Below, one piece after another: positions 52,681 through 63,184 of a stretch of DNA of 64,000 nt (position 1 is its first letter; each line of letters opens with the position of its first letter). The stretch covers positions 88,213 to 152,212 of the forward strand of contig JABANP010000090.1 of NCBI GenBank assembly GCA_013115135.1, read 5' to 3'. The stretch comes from Perkinsus olseni. Its lineage: Eukaryota > Perkinsozoa > Perkinsida > Perkinsidae. Position numbers and translations under genes: made by a program. The notes under the pieces were generated by a model. The model made no database searches and was not told the origin of the DNA. It saw only the letters and a program-made list of their open reading frames with translations.

Positions 52681-53824
52681 TTACAAGAAATACTAAAACC
52701 TGACAGTTTAACTGGCTGCTGCTCAGTCTCTATCCTAAGACGAGTAACTGAGAGCCTCTCAGTGAGAGGTGAGGTCATCTTTGATATGCCAAATCGCTGG
52801 GGTGATAGCCGAGCCTTTCCGTAAGCCTGATCACCCATCATCTCCCTCACAACTATTGATGACCACGAGAAGAGCAAACGATCATAATAATTGTAACCCT
52901 CCCCTCGACTTCAAGGTTACATAGATCGCTCTGGAGACGCCGGGTATCTTGAGGGCTCACAATCGGGCTGCTCAGGCGAATGATGCTAATGGAAGCTCGA
53001 GAATGAGGACGGGAAATGCATCTTCGAGCGCAGCAGTGCGGGGCGAGATTGAGTCGATTCGCACGAGTATTGCCAACTTGGCAATGCCGAGTTTAACCCG
53101 GCGGGTCCATCGACTTGTATTCCGAGGCGAGGGCCGATCTAACTGGCTCGTCGAGCTTCATTTGACCTTCTGGAACGATCACGGTCTTCTGTTTTGAGAG
53201 CATGCTTAGTGGACAAGACGTTGTGCTAGGCCTCCGAACGCGAGTGGATGTTCGGGAGTGCTTGTTGTTCTACTGGGAATGCCGCTACTGCTCTCGGTAG
53301 AAGCGGGCTGGACTGCCAGTTACTATGCAAGTCTTAGCAGACGGGCCGGCTACTCATTAGTATCGTACGCTCAAAGTTGGCGCAGATGACTCTGATGAGG
53401 TTGGCGTGAACGCGGAGCTTCAACCGCCAGTCGGTGCCTTCCCAGAGCTGAATCAGAGTCTCTCATCCCCCACTGATAAACACAAAGCCAGCGAATACTG
53501 ATAACGGACCAGGATGGGGAATTAGTGGATGAACGCGACATCAATGAACACGTCAAAGTGACCACATAACAACGGAGAAGATCGTGGACTGTGCGTAGCT
53601 ATGGTCCGTGAGGGGGTCGGCGATTCTAGATTATCCTCCTGATGGCATCAGGCAGACGCTGCTGCCGGTGCCGGCTATCCATCACCATCATAACCAGCCC
53701 ACTCTACTCAAGCTTCGTATTTCGGCTATCATACATCTTGATCAGCACCACCGATAAATCATTTAGCATGCACAAAAGCAACATAACAAGAGCGGGCGGT
53801 TGTCTTGATGGCCCTTTCCGATAT
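52681..53824. other. Y1-Y2 spacer with a repeated plus-strand small frame
   Basis: Bases about 52,970-53,060 (frame 52,949-53,197, with RMRTGNASSSAAVRGE) match 55,330-55,400 in the Y2-Y3 spacer (KERAENASSSTAVRAR). Further blocks near 53,340-53,430 match 55,700-55,800. The whole Y-plus-spacer unit was therefore duplicated. The small frame may be a real gene, but the evidence is weak. Confidence 0.4.
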
Positions 53825-55067
53825 TTACGGTGTTATGGGGTGGTATCGATCATGGCCTGAAGCGTGGGAGCTCAATACGCACTTGTTGGTGACAGGGGTG
53901 TACCAGAAGGGGTCCGCCGTGTCATCTTTGTGGATCCAGACTTTCCCTTTCAGACTCTCCTTCCGCCTGAAATAAACTCGAATCCGCCAGGCATTGGAGG
54001 AAGACCATTTGACTAGTCTCCCAAATTTCTTTACGATGCTACAATAACATCGCCATCTACCTCCACCGGGCGGAAGCTGCGAGTGGCGAAGGCCGCTGAC
54101 CACGAGTCGCTGCTCGACCCACCTCTGAGCTTTTCTGTAACGATTCGGATACCGTGTGGACGGGAAGTACCTGAGGAGCTCGATTCTCAACAGAGCCGAT
54201 CGCGAAAGTTGCTCCCCACCTGTCCTCAGTTAAACGCTTGGGCCGCATGTTCGTATCGAATAGCATAACAGGTTCGCCCTTGTGAGTGACCATGATTCCT
54301 CTATGATGTTCATCCTTCCATGAGTATCCGAAAAGAAACGCTTCAGCTCGCAAAGGAGAGTCACCATCGTGGTCACTCGGCGTCGCTCCGAGCTTCATAA
54401 CACCATCAGCAGTCCGCAACACGACCAGCTTCTTCATCGTACCATCCTCCGTTCGCGTTAGGAACTCGGCTGTTCGCCTTCTAGCTCTGACGTCTAGACC
54501 TAGTATTCTCGATCCCCGTGAAGGACCAGGGCGGGCCTCTTCCGTGAGGATTGCCTTCCAATACCGGGGTCCGTGGCTTACGAAAGTGGCCCCAGTCTTT
54601 TTTGTTGATTGATCCCGTCGTAGTTCAAGATCCTCCAGGGCGATCGGATCCAGCTTAAAGAAGACGTACCCCATTCCTGTCAGCTGGTTGGTGAGATAAT
54701 AATATGATGGTAAGTCTAAGATTGGCTTCTCTGCTTTGTAAGATATATTGGCAGTGAGCATCCCGGTGCCGACCTCGATCTCGATGTCGCATCTGACTCG
54801 GGGATCCACATGAAGGGAACCGCTCGCGAACGAAGGGAACCAGGTACGGCGATCCTTAATATGGCAAACGTCGGTTACATATCGAACTTCTTTCGGGTGC
54901 TCTGGATGAGTCAAGGCACCATGTTGTGATAGAGTACTTATCAGACCTCCTTTAGTTTTACCAATGCACTGAGCTACCATCTCGTCCATGAATTCGCAGT
55001 AATACTTATATTCGGCATTAACCAACCGAACCAGTGTAATGCCGATGGTTACGAGATGGATTCTCAT
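53825..55067 (-). CDS. Secreted Y-family protein Y2
   Basis: The signal peptide MRIHLVTIGITLVRLVNA is followed by EYKYYCEFMDEMVAQCIGK, nearly the same as Y1. Conserved landmarks are PSYYYLTNQLTGMGYVF, YWKAILTEEARPG and HRGIMVTHKGEPVMLFD. A GTGGGG donor follows RLTEDR. The last exon includes WRCYCSIVKKFGRLVKW and KVWIHKDDTADPFWYTP, ending HPITP. This C-terminal exon is shared with Y3 but not with Y1. Function unknown; the protein should be exported. Confidence 0.65.
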
Positions 55068-56106
55068 TTACAAGACATACTAACATCGGATATCTGCCTG
55101 GTCTAGAATAGCTGCTGTAGCAATGGTAACTTCTGGAAGGCCAGGCTATCCTTGTTATGTCAGCGTGAACGCCGATTGCCCATGAAGCTTTCACTCTCAT
55201 CTATTGACTAACACAAGAAAGGCTTACTGACACGTCTTTTTACAACCATGCCCTCGAAAGGAAGAGCTCGAGGACCACTCAGAGAGGATGTGTATCCCGA
55301 GGCATCGGAAGCGCCAGTCCAAGCGACCAGTGATAGTGGAAGCTCGAAGGAGAGAGCGGAAAATGCATCTTCGAGCACAGCAGTGCGGGCGAGGCAAAAA
55401 CTCATGACGTGAGGGCCGACGTCACAGGCATGCGGAATCTCATTCGACTTTCTGGAATCTGGAATGAAGATCTACTGGCGTACGAAAGGGCTAAGTCACT
55501 CACAGAGAGTGGGCAAGTCCACGCAGCCTGAGCGGTCCACCACTTGTTTTCATAGGTCTCCGAACGCATTGGACGAGAAGACACTCGAGATTGCCAGGGA
55601 TGATTCTTCTCAGCTTCTCCAAGCGACCAAATCAGGGGAACACCATCATTGCCTTCTGTGGACCGGTTGGGGACCAACCGTTGAGCACCCGGGTGATATG
55701 CACACCTCCCAGACGGGCTGGCCCATCATTAGTATTGCCCTTCTTCAGTAGTTTCAGATGAATGCGATGGGGTTGACGTGAAGGCGTGGTTTCAGCCGCT
55801 GTTAGATGATGGCACCCACTTGGTCGTGAGCAAAGTCATTTGAGAGTTGAATACTCATAACGGAACATGATTGTAAGTTAGCAGATGGACTCGCGAGGCG
55901 CTCTCGTCCCAAAGGAGTGTCTGTGGCTGGGTAAGAGGGCAGCGAGGTGAAAAAATTGGATTATCCTCAGGACGCTGCTGATGCTGGTTCGCCCTGATCA
56001 TTGCAAACTCACTCAAACCAAACTCCTCCCATGGGTAACACATCTTGATGAACACCGATTAAGCATGCAGCATGAACAATAGCAGCAAGGTGGGGGGTCG
56101 TCTTGA
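55068..56106. other. Y2-Y3 spacer with a repeated small plus-strand frame
   Basis: Contains a plus-strand frame from ATG 55,248 to 55,412 (54 residues, MPSKGRARGPLREDVYPEAS), whose second half matches the frame at 52,949-53,197. The remainder resembles the Y1-Y2 spacer in blocks. Confidence 0.4.
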
Positions 56107-57442
56107 TTACCCTCTCCGTCGTAGAGTCTCCGATATCCAACGGGAGTGGTGTCGATCGTGGTCTGAAGAGTGAGAAATGAATGTACAGCTGTTGACGACA
56201 GCAGTCCACCATGAGGGGTCTGCCATTCGACCCTTGTCGATCCAGACTTGCGCATCCAGACTCTCCTCCGGCCTAAAACCCAACTCAAATCGGCCCGGAA
56301 CTAGGGCGTAATTTATGTTCTTGCGATAGTCCATGCACTGCGACATGTTATTGAGTGTCAATTCGATGATGCCGCAAAAACATCGCCATTTATTTCCTCG
56401 GGTCAACCGAACAAAGGCTGCGAGCGACAAGGACCAGGAACCGGAAAATGCAGCCCAACTCACCTTTGGGCTTCTCTGTAACGATTTGGATATCGTACGG
56501 ACGAGAAGTACCTGAAGAACTCCATCCTCAACAGCCGAAACAGCAGAAGTTCCTCCTCCACGTCGCTTCTCACTTGTATTCAGCTGACCGCAGAGGTCGC
56601 ATACTCGTATCGAATAGAATGGCAGACTCCCCTTTGAAAGTGACCATGATCGCTTTGTGAGATTCTCCCAGCCAGGAGTATTCGAAGATGAATGCCTCCG
56701 CGCGTATTGAAGTGTCATCATCGTACTGATCCGACGATGTCTCAAGTCTCATCATCTCATCGAAAGTGTCCAATGCGGTCAGATTCTTCGATGTACCATT
56801 GTCCATTCTAACCTGGAACTTTGGCCGTCTCTGACGGCGAATGACGTATCTCGGCCGGTCTCGATCCGCTCGACCAGGTAGCTTAAAGCACCCTGGAGGA
56901 GCATCCTGGGAATGGCTGACCTCTTCCGTGAGGATTGCCCTCCAATAGCGAGGCGCGTGGCTCACGAAAGTCGCCGCAGTGGTTCCTATTGATTGACTCC
57001 GTCGGAGCACAACATCTTCCGGCGCAATTGGTCTCAGCTTGGCAAATTGGTAACTCATTCCGGTTATCTGATTGGTCAGAAAATAATATGAAGGTATATC
57101 GAATATTCTCTTCTCTCTTTCGTACGATATACTCGTCTCATGCAATCGGACTCCAACGCCAATTTCGATGTCACATTTCACCCGAGGATGCACCTTGAGG
57201 GAACCTTCCGCCGACCCCGTTGGGCGGTCCTTGACGCGGCAAACCTCGCTAACATATCTAACTTCATTTGGTCGATCTGGATGGGTCAATGCACCGTGTT
57301 GTGACAGAGTGGTCACGGGGCCTCCAGTAGGTCTACCGATACACTGGGCCAGTAGTTCCTCGAAGAATTTGCAGTAATACTTGTATTCAGCGTTAGCCGA
57401 CCAAGTGAAAGTTGAACCGATGACCACGAGATAGACTCTCAT
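56107..57442 (-). CDS. Secreted Y-family protein Y3
   Basis: Start taken at 57,442 (MRVYLVVIGSTFTWSANA), which aligns with the signal peptides of Y1 and Y2; an upstream ATG at 57,565 lacks a signal. The mature protein begins EYKYYCKFFEELLAQCIG and keeps PSYYFLTNQITGMSYQF, YWRAILTEEVSH and HKAIMVTFKGESAILFD. The C-terminal exon has WRCFCGIIELTLNNMSQC and QVWIDKGRMADPSWWTA, parallel to Y2, and ends TLRRRG. More diverged than Y1 and Y2 from each other. Confidence 0.65.
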
Positions 57443-57565
57443 TCGCAAGATATACTGAAATGTGAGCATCGTCTTCATCGAAGCGCTGTGCTCCTGCTTC
57501 GGTGTGCACCGAAGTGGCCTTCCTTCCGTAGGAACCGTTCCCCTATGATGTGGGCTAGCACCCAT

Positions 57566-57997
57566 AGATGTATAACCCAGGAGTCTACTATGGCTGCTAT
57601 AGTCACCGTGGAGAATTAGCGGCAGAGAGGCCGATCATCGGCCGCCGATAGTTTGGTGGTGATCAATTCCACCTGCTTGGCCTTGAATCTTCACCGGTCC
57701 TCTGGTCGCAAACCAAGGACACCCGAGACGTCTAGTCAATCACATCCATTGACAAACGCGACGAATGACTGTAATTACAACAGATCATAGTGACAAGTGA
57801 TACAGACTCATCTGCATCGACGAACAAAAGGCGGTCACTCACAACGGAGAACACTCTGGTCTTGAAGTTAGCACTGCATGCCGCTGGAGGTGCTGGTGAG
57901 TCTCAATACCTGAGACCGAGCGGCTTCTCAAAGTGGACGACCTGTGACACTTGCCTGGAAAGGGCTTCAGTAGACCGTTAGGCTTACACCGGCACTC
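57566..57997. other. Y3-Z1 spacer
   Basis: Contains the word CCATTGACAAACGCGACGAA near 57,747, related to words in other spacers of this array (59,468, 62,837 and 55,201). No gene supported. Confidence 0.4.
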
Positions 57998-59094
57998 TTA
58001 TGTGCAAGGCTGATCCACAACCCTTTGAATGGCACTTGTATAGGAGCAATCCTCCGCAGCCGAAGCTTGATTTTCATGTTCCGGTGAGTCTTCAATACCC
58101 GTCGCTTCTTCGTAGCTTGGGGGGCCTGCCCCGTACCTGGAACTCAGCATTGTGGGCGCTGGACGGGAATTGGCCGCAGTGTTACCTTGGTAGCCCGAGC
58201 GAATCGATCGATCGTGGCCTTCTGAGCCTGAGAATAAGCACATTCCGAAATCTCGAGCGGTTCATTCCCTAGCAAAGGGAGAACTTTTCGTCCTACCCGG
58301 GGCAGAGTATATCGTGATCTCTGAGCCCAACTTCATCTGTTCTGTATAGTATATAAGAATTTACTCCTGACGTTAGCATGAGAGCGTACTGCCTTGGGAT
58401 CGCTGGAAGCTCAAAGAAAAATGCCTCAACAATTCTCTCCTCTCCATCCACAATTCCTCTGAACCCTTTCACAATACCGTCAGTAAGAGTTTCCGCCTCT
58501 GTAAAATTGTATACGGTACCAGAATGGGAAAAGCTGATCTGAAAAAGTCTCTCATATTTTCTCCTCAACCAAGAGTACTCCCCGGTATATCTCAATATCG
58601 CTTTCCATTCCGTCGGGTAATGCGCCACGAACTCCACCTCGGGTGAGTCGCCTCTTTAATGGGATGTCGTAGACTGAGACAGGCATCAGTCGTCTGAAGC
58701 GCCTTGGGCCGTCATAATCTGTGAAGTTGACATCCAAGTAGCCGGGCTGTCCGTCACGGCCGGTGACCTTTTCGTACTTGACGGGAGCTTCAACGGGCCA
58801 CGGGAACCTTCCGTTTTCTAGTGAAGGCCACTCACCACGAGAGCGGAGGGCGAGGTAGGTCCAATCCCGGTCAGGTTGCCAATTGCAGCTCTCATAGTAG
58901 GGTACTCGCGGGTCGGCCTCGTACGCAAAGACGTTGTGTCTGGATACCCCCCATATTCCATGGCGTTTGAGAGTCCGAAAGCACACGGACTGCAGTGCTT
59001 GTCGGAAATGACAGTAAAAGCGATATGGATGCTTCTTGAAAGCCAGGCTCACCGCGAAACTGAGGATTGTGAGGCGCGTTAATGTCTTGATGGT
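57998..59094 (-). pseudogene. Secreted Z-family protein Z1, frameshifted, with PPSY tail
   Basis: The first part starts near MTIKTLTRLTILSFAVSLAF (signal peptide), then YRFYCHFRQALQSVCFRT and GRFPWPVEAPVKYEKV. Near 58,655-58,657 (a TTT run on the plus strand) the frame shifts. Removing one base restores MPVSVYDIPL into VEFVAHYPTEWKAIL by comparison with Z2. The second part ends EAFFFELPA, YALMLTSGVNSYILYRTDE, stop 58,293. A downstream exon (about 58,150-57,998) encodes YGAGPPSYEEATGIED. Either a recent pseudogene or a homopolymer sequencing error. Confidence 0.55.
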
Positions 59095-59121
59095 CATGAG
59101 GACAGGTGGAAAGAGAGGCAA

Positions 59122-59749
59122 CGCTGGGTAAGAGAAAAAACCAAGATGAGACTAGAACGATGAAAAGACGGGAGTGATTGGCAACAGGAGGCCCCTGTCA
59201 GGAGCAACTTCACGAGCATGCTATCGGTAATCCATCACCCTGCAAACTGCCTCTGCGCGTTCAGGGAGGTTTTCCCGTACGGAAAACGAACTCCTTGCAT
59301 AGATCATGCTCCTGATCTAGGTTGGAAAGGGTCACTAGTGTATTCCTCAGGAGGAGCAATCATAATATTCCGCGTTGAATCGTCTGTCGTACGTCTGCAG
59401 TGTACATTAGAACATAAACCCGTCGCATACTCCTCTGAGCCGAGCTTCAGCTACTCCTTCCTTACTCCCATTGACAAACGTGAAGCCGGTAGTGATTATC
59501 ACAGAGGATAACATCGAGCTCACTACAGTATTCAAAATCGAAGGCTAACAGCAATCATTAGCAGCGACAATGGTAAGACACTGGTTCCTGTCCAGGCCAG
59601 AATTTGTTGGAATTCTCAGGTTCTCATCACAGAGTTGCAGATAGTATTTGCCTTGTGCAGTCCTCAGAGGAAATAAGACCCCGGATGACTCAGTGGCTGT
59701 GGAAATCGGACCACAAACAAATTTAAAGGGTCCCCAGTCAGGCGACTTG
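59122..59749. other. Z1-Z2 spacer
   Basis: Holds the presumed Z1 promoter and Z2 3' flank. The minus-strand frame 59,545-59,805 overlaps the Z2 tail in another frame and is not supported. A CCCATTGACAAACGTGAAG word lies near 59,467. Confidence 0.4.
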
Positions 59750-60829
59750 TCACCCAGCCACGACGCGATCGAAGGCGGAATCATCGTAACTCGGGGGCGA
59801 TTCACCGTAGCTGAAAAGAACGCGCATGTCCAGCCTCACCGTGTGGCTCGTTGCAGGAATGCCCAGCCTTAGAGGCCATACCTTGGTAGACCTAGCTGGA
59901 TTGAAGTTCGCGGCCTGACGAGTCTGAAGGAGGTTCGTCATGCACGGGGAAGCAATCCGTGTTACGCAGTCTCACCCGGGCGGGAGCATGTCGTGGTCTC
60001 TAACCGTCACCTCGTCTGTCCTGTAGAGCACGAAGGACTCGACTCCCGAGGTAACCACCAGACCGTATTGTGTTCCATTTGTTGGAAGCTCGAAGAAGAA
60101 AGCCTCAGCATGCTCTCTTCTGCCAGCCACGTTTCCTCGGAAACCTTTGACGATTCCACCATCGAGCGTTTTCACGTTCCTCAAAACCCATTCCGATTCG
60201 GAGAAATTAACCCTCAGTTCGAAGACCCGCTTATATCTCTTCTTCGTCTCGGAGTATCTCCCTTGTTTCAATATCGCCGTCCACTTGGTTGGGTGATGCA
60301 CCACGAACTCCGCCTGGGGTGGGTCTCCCCTCAAGGGAATGTCATACATCGAGACCGGCATCAGTCGTGTGAAGCGTCTCGGCCGATCATAATCCGTGAA
60401 GTTGACGTCAAAGTAGCCTGGCTGTCCGTTTCTCCCATCCACCTTTTCATACTTGATGGGGTACTCAACAGGCCATGGGAACTTTCCAGTTTCTATTGAG
60501 ACCCACGCTCCGCGAGGACGGACGTCAACGTATGAGGCGCGCGGATGAGCCTTGCTGCTTGAGCTGTTATAGTAGGGCATTCGCGGGTGGTCTTCATAGG
60601 CGAAGATTTCGTTCGCGTTTATTCCGACTATTCCGTACCACTCCTTTGTCCGAAAGCACACGGACTGCAGTGCTTTATGGAAGTGACAGTAGAACTTGAA
60701 TGGGCGCTCTCGAAGGCTGATCACACCCAAGGCGCTGGGAACAAAGAGAGCCAATAAAACATTGAAGGGCATTGTAAGTGAGCACAGGCTGACACCGGAA
60801 GCTGCATTTAACATTCCGAGACGGCTCAT
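59750..60829 (-). CDS. Secreted Z-family protein Z2 with PPSY tail
   Basis: The intact main exon (60,829-59,972) has signal peptide MPFNVLLALFVPSALGVISL, then FKFYCHFHKALQSVCFRT, GKFPWPVEYPIKYEKVDG and NVDFT-like strands. It continues with RLMPVSMYDIPLRGDPP, TKWTAILKQG, GGIVKGFRG and AEAFFFELPTNGTQYGLVV, ending DHDMLPPG. A downstream exon on the same strand (about 59,820-59,750) encodes YGESPPSYDDSAFDRVVAG and a stop, matching the tails of Z1 and Z3. No membrane span was found between the signal peptide and the PPxY tail. Function unknown. Confidence 0.65.
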
Positions 60830-61153
60830 TAGAGTGCGGCAGTGGCTAACACCACTTTCAAGAAGCTGCGCTCTTCACATACAGAGTAACCCATTCTCCC
60901 ATTCCTATATCAGTGAGGCGACTATGTTGTCCCTGTGATATTCCGCGTTATTCGTGGAGCCTCGGCAAGACTGCCCGTCCGGACTCGGTGTGGTGTCGCA
61001 GCGGTGTCCGACTCAGACACAGTGTTAGGAGTGTTCTCATCGAGTACGAGGGAGAAGGATTCTTTGATTCGGTGAGGGCTGGCTTCCTCGCCCCAGGCCC
61101 TTTAAGGTTTCGCTGGAACTCGGCCAGCCTAGTTATCAGTGATAACTTCATCC
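60830..61153. other. Z2 upstream region
   Basis: Probable Z2 promoter, ending at the foldback element. No coding frame supported. Confidence 0.4.
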
Positions 61154-62088
61154 CTACACCTTTTCAACATCTAGTTCGCCAGTGGAACCATCAAGTTCGC
61201 CGAGGCGGGCGAAGTTGGATGTACGAATCTGAAACGGGAATATCTATTCCGCACGTGGAACATTCAATTTCGCGTTGGGACTTTCGAATCCGCACGTTGG
61301 CCTTTCGTAAGTTCAATTTCGACACGATGGAACTTTCAACTTCGCAATAGGGAACTACAATTTCGCATTCGAACGTTCAATATTCGTGAGCGGTCCTTGG
61401 AACCTTCAATTTCGCGGCACTGGAAAATTCAACTTCGGAAATGGGATGTTCGATTTCGTTGTCGCCAGCACTTTTTTGCACTTGGAGGTGCTCTCACTGA
61501 GTCTGGAGATCGGCAGAAGCTCTACTCTCCCCCTTCACGGATAAAAGCCGAAAGGGAGGGGCGGGAGGGCCACAAAACTCAAGGAGTCTTCCTCTCCTGG
61601 ATTAGTGCGCTATATAGCACTTATCTCGTTCTTCAATGAGCAACCCATGTCAAGTTCGCGTGACGCTCGCCCCATGGTCCGGTGCGTATGCGTACACAAG
61701 CTTCGTCGTGTACCCCATACACACTACCGAGATCCAGGGGCTCAGCAATTGCTTGATCGTTGGCAAAAAAGTGCTGGCGACAACGAAATCGAACATCCCA
61801 TTTCCGAAGTTGAATTTTCCAGTGCCGCGAAATTGAAGGTTCCAAGGACCGCTCACGAATATTGAACGTTCGAATGCGAAATTGTAGTTCCCTATTGCGA
61901 AGTTGAAAGTTCCATTGTGTCGAAATTGAACTTACGAAAGGCCAACGTGCGGATTCGAAAGTCCCAACGCGAAATTGAATGTTCCACGTGCGGAATAGCT
62001 ATTCCCGTTTCAGATTCGTACATCCAACTTCGCCCGCCTCGGCGAACTTGATGGTTCCACTGTCGAACTAGATGTTGAAAAGGTGTAG
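61154..62088. mobile_element. Foldback-like element with two 326-nt inverted arms
   Basis: The left arm 61,154-61,479 and right arm 61,763-62,088 are reverse complements with only a few mismatches (I noted three). They flank a 283-nt unique centre. Each arm begins CTACACCTTTTCAACATCTA and is built from degenerate repeats of roughly 22 nt containing GGAACNTTCAATTTCGC. Long inverted arms made of subrepeats are typical of foldback (FB/TU-type) elements. No transposase frame fits in the centre, so it would be non-autonomous. No obvious target-site duplication. Mirror-image open frames across the arms are by-products. Confidence 0.75.
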
Positions 62089-62143
62089 AATATCTAGAAT
62101 ATGGTGACTGAGTTGGGAGTTGTCTGTAAAGAAAGTGCTCGAG

Positions 62144-62410
62144 CTAAAAAGTGCCGAATTTAAACTGTATGAGTTGGGATGTCACCCGGCGTACGACGTA
62201 CGCGGGGAGTCCATGAGAGGATATACCGGTTAGGTCACCGCCGGGCCGAGTCAGAAGGCATACGAACTGCAGTGCCTCGTGGAAGTAACAGTAGACCTTG
62301 GACGGACGCTGCCACATAGCGGAAGTTGTGATCACTCCGGGAATGACAAGACGTAGTGAAGCCTCCATGGTCATCGGTAACGAAGGAACCAGCAGAGACT
62401 TCCCGAGCAT
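62144..62410 (-). pseudogene. Truncated Z-family gene beside the foldback element
   Basis: Encodes a hydrophobic leader (MTMEASLRLVIPGVITTSA) and VYCYFHEALQFVCLLTRPGG, which match the signal peptide and FYCHF...VCFRT block of Z genes. Homology stops after about 70 residues, about 60 nt from the right arm of the inverted repeat. The remaining exons are not found on the other side, so the gene was truncated. Confidence 0.6.
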
Positions 62411-63184
62411 TGATGTAGAGAACAGGACATTGATGTGGAGTCTATATTGAAACCGACAGGATATGAGCAGAGTGGACGAGAAGCGAAAGATAGGATCACC
62501 AAGACATGGCGAGATCGCAGGACCCTGGCTGCGAATTTTCCTTCAATCGGTTCCTGCAGCATTCCCGATGTGTTGGCGTGTCGCGAGCGCGCTTACCGTT
62601 GTTTGCGACACACAAATCGTGAGGTTGTCCTCTGCTAGGCTTGTGTGTTTTGAGATCAGATTTTTGATGATCAACTGGGACTAAAGTCTCAACTATCCTG
62701 GCTTGTGTCGCTTAAATTCTAACAGGAGTTGCTTCCTCGCCAGTCAAATCGTCTAACGTCAGTCTCGCAGATGTCGACGGTTCGATTCTTCATCGCTTGT
62801 TAGGCCCGATCAATTGAAACCGACCTGTCGGTCTCATCTATTGACGAACACAACGCAGGCCGATACTCATCAAAAAGCATGATGACAAGCTGATAGGCGT
62901 ACTCAAACATCCACATCAATAAACATGACAGAACGTTGGAGCCACGTCCGACAGAAGAACAGGAGTCGTGTGGCAGTGATCATTTCGTCAGTGCTAGCTG
63001 GCTCGACACCTGTCACAAAAGATGTAGGAGTCGGTAAGAAAATGACAATGCGTGCATGCAGGCGGATAGCGTTCACCAGCAAGCCCGGACGATCGATTTT
63101 CCACACTTCCGTTAGAAGCCTTCCAATCACGTGTGAATCCACCCAGTTCACATCGGTACTTACTCGACTGGCATCGGAATTGAA
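62411..63184. other. Spacer between Z remnant and Z3
   Basis: Contains a CTATTGACGAACACAACG word near 62,836 like those in the other spacers. No gene supported. Confidence 0.4.

Noticed and set aside
61397..61845. Two mirror-image open frames encoding the same start MEPSISRHWKIQLRKWD
   Set aside because: They exist because the arms of the foldback element are inverted copies; subrepeat structure and lack of homology argue against coding.
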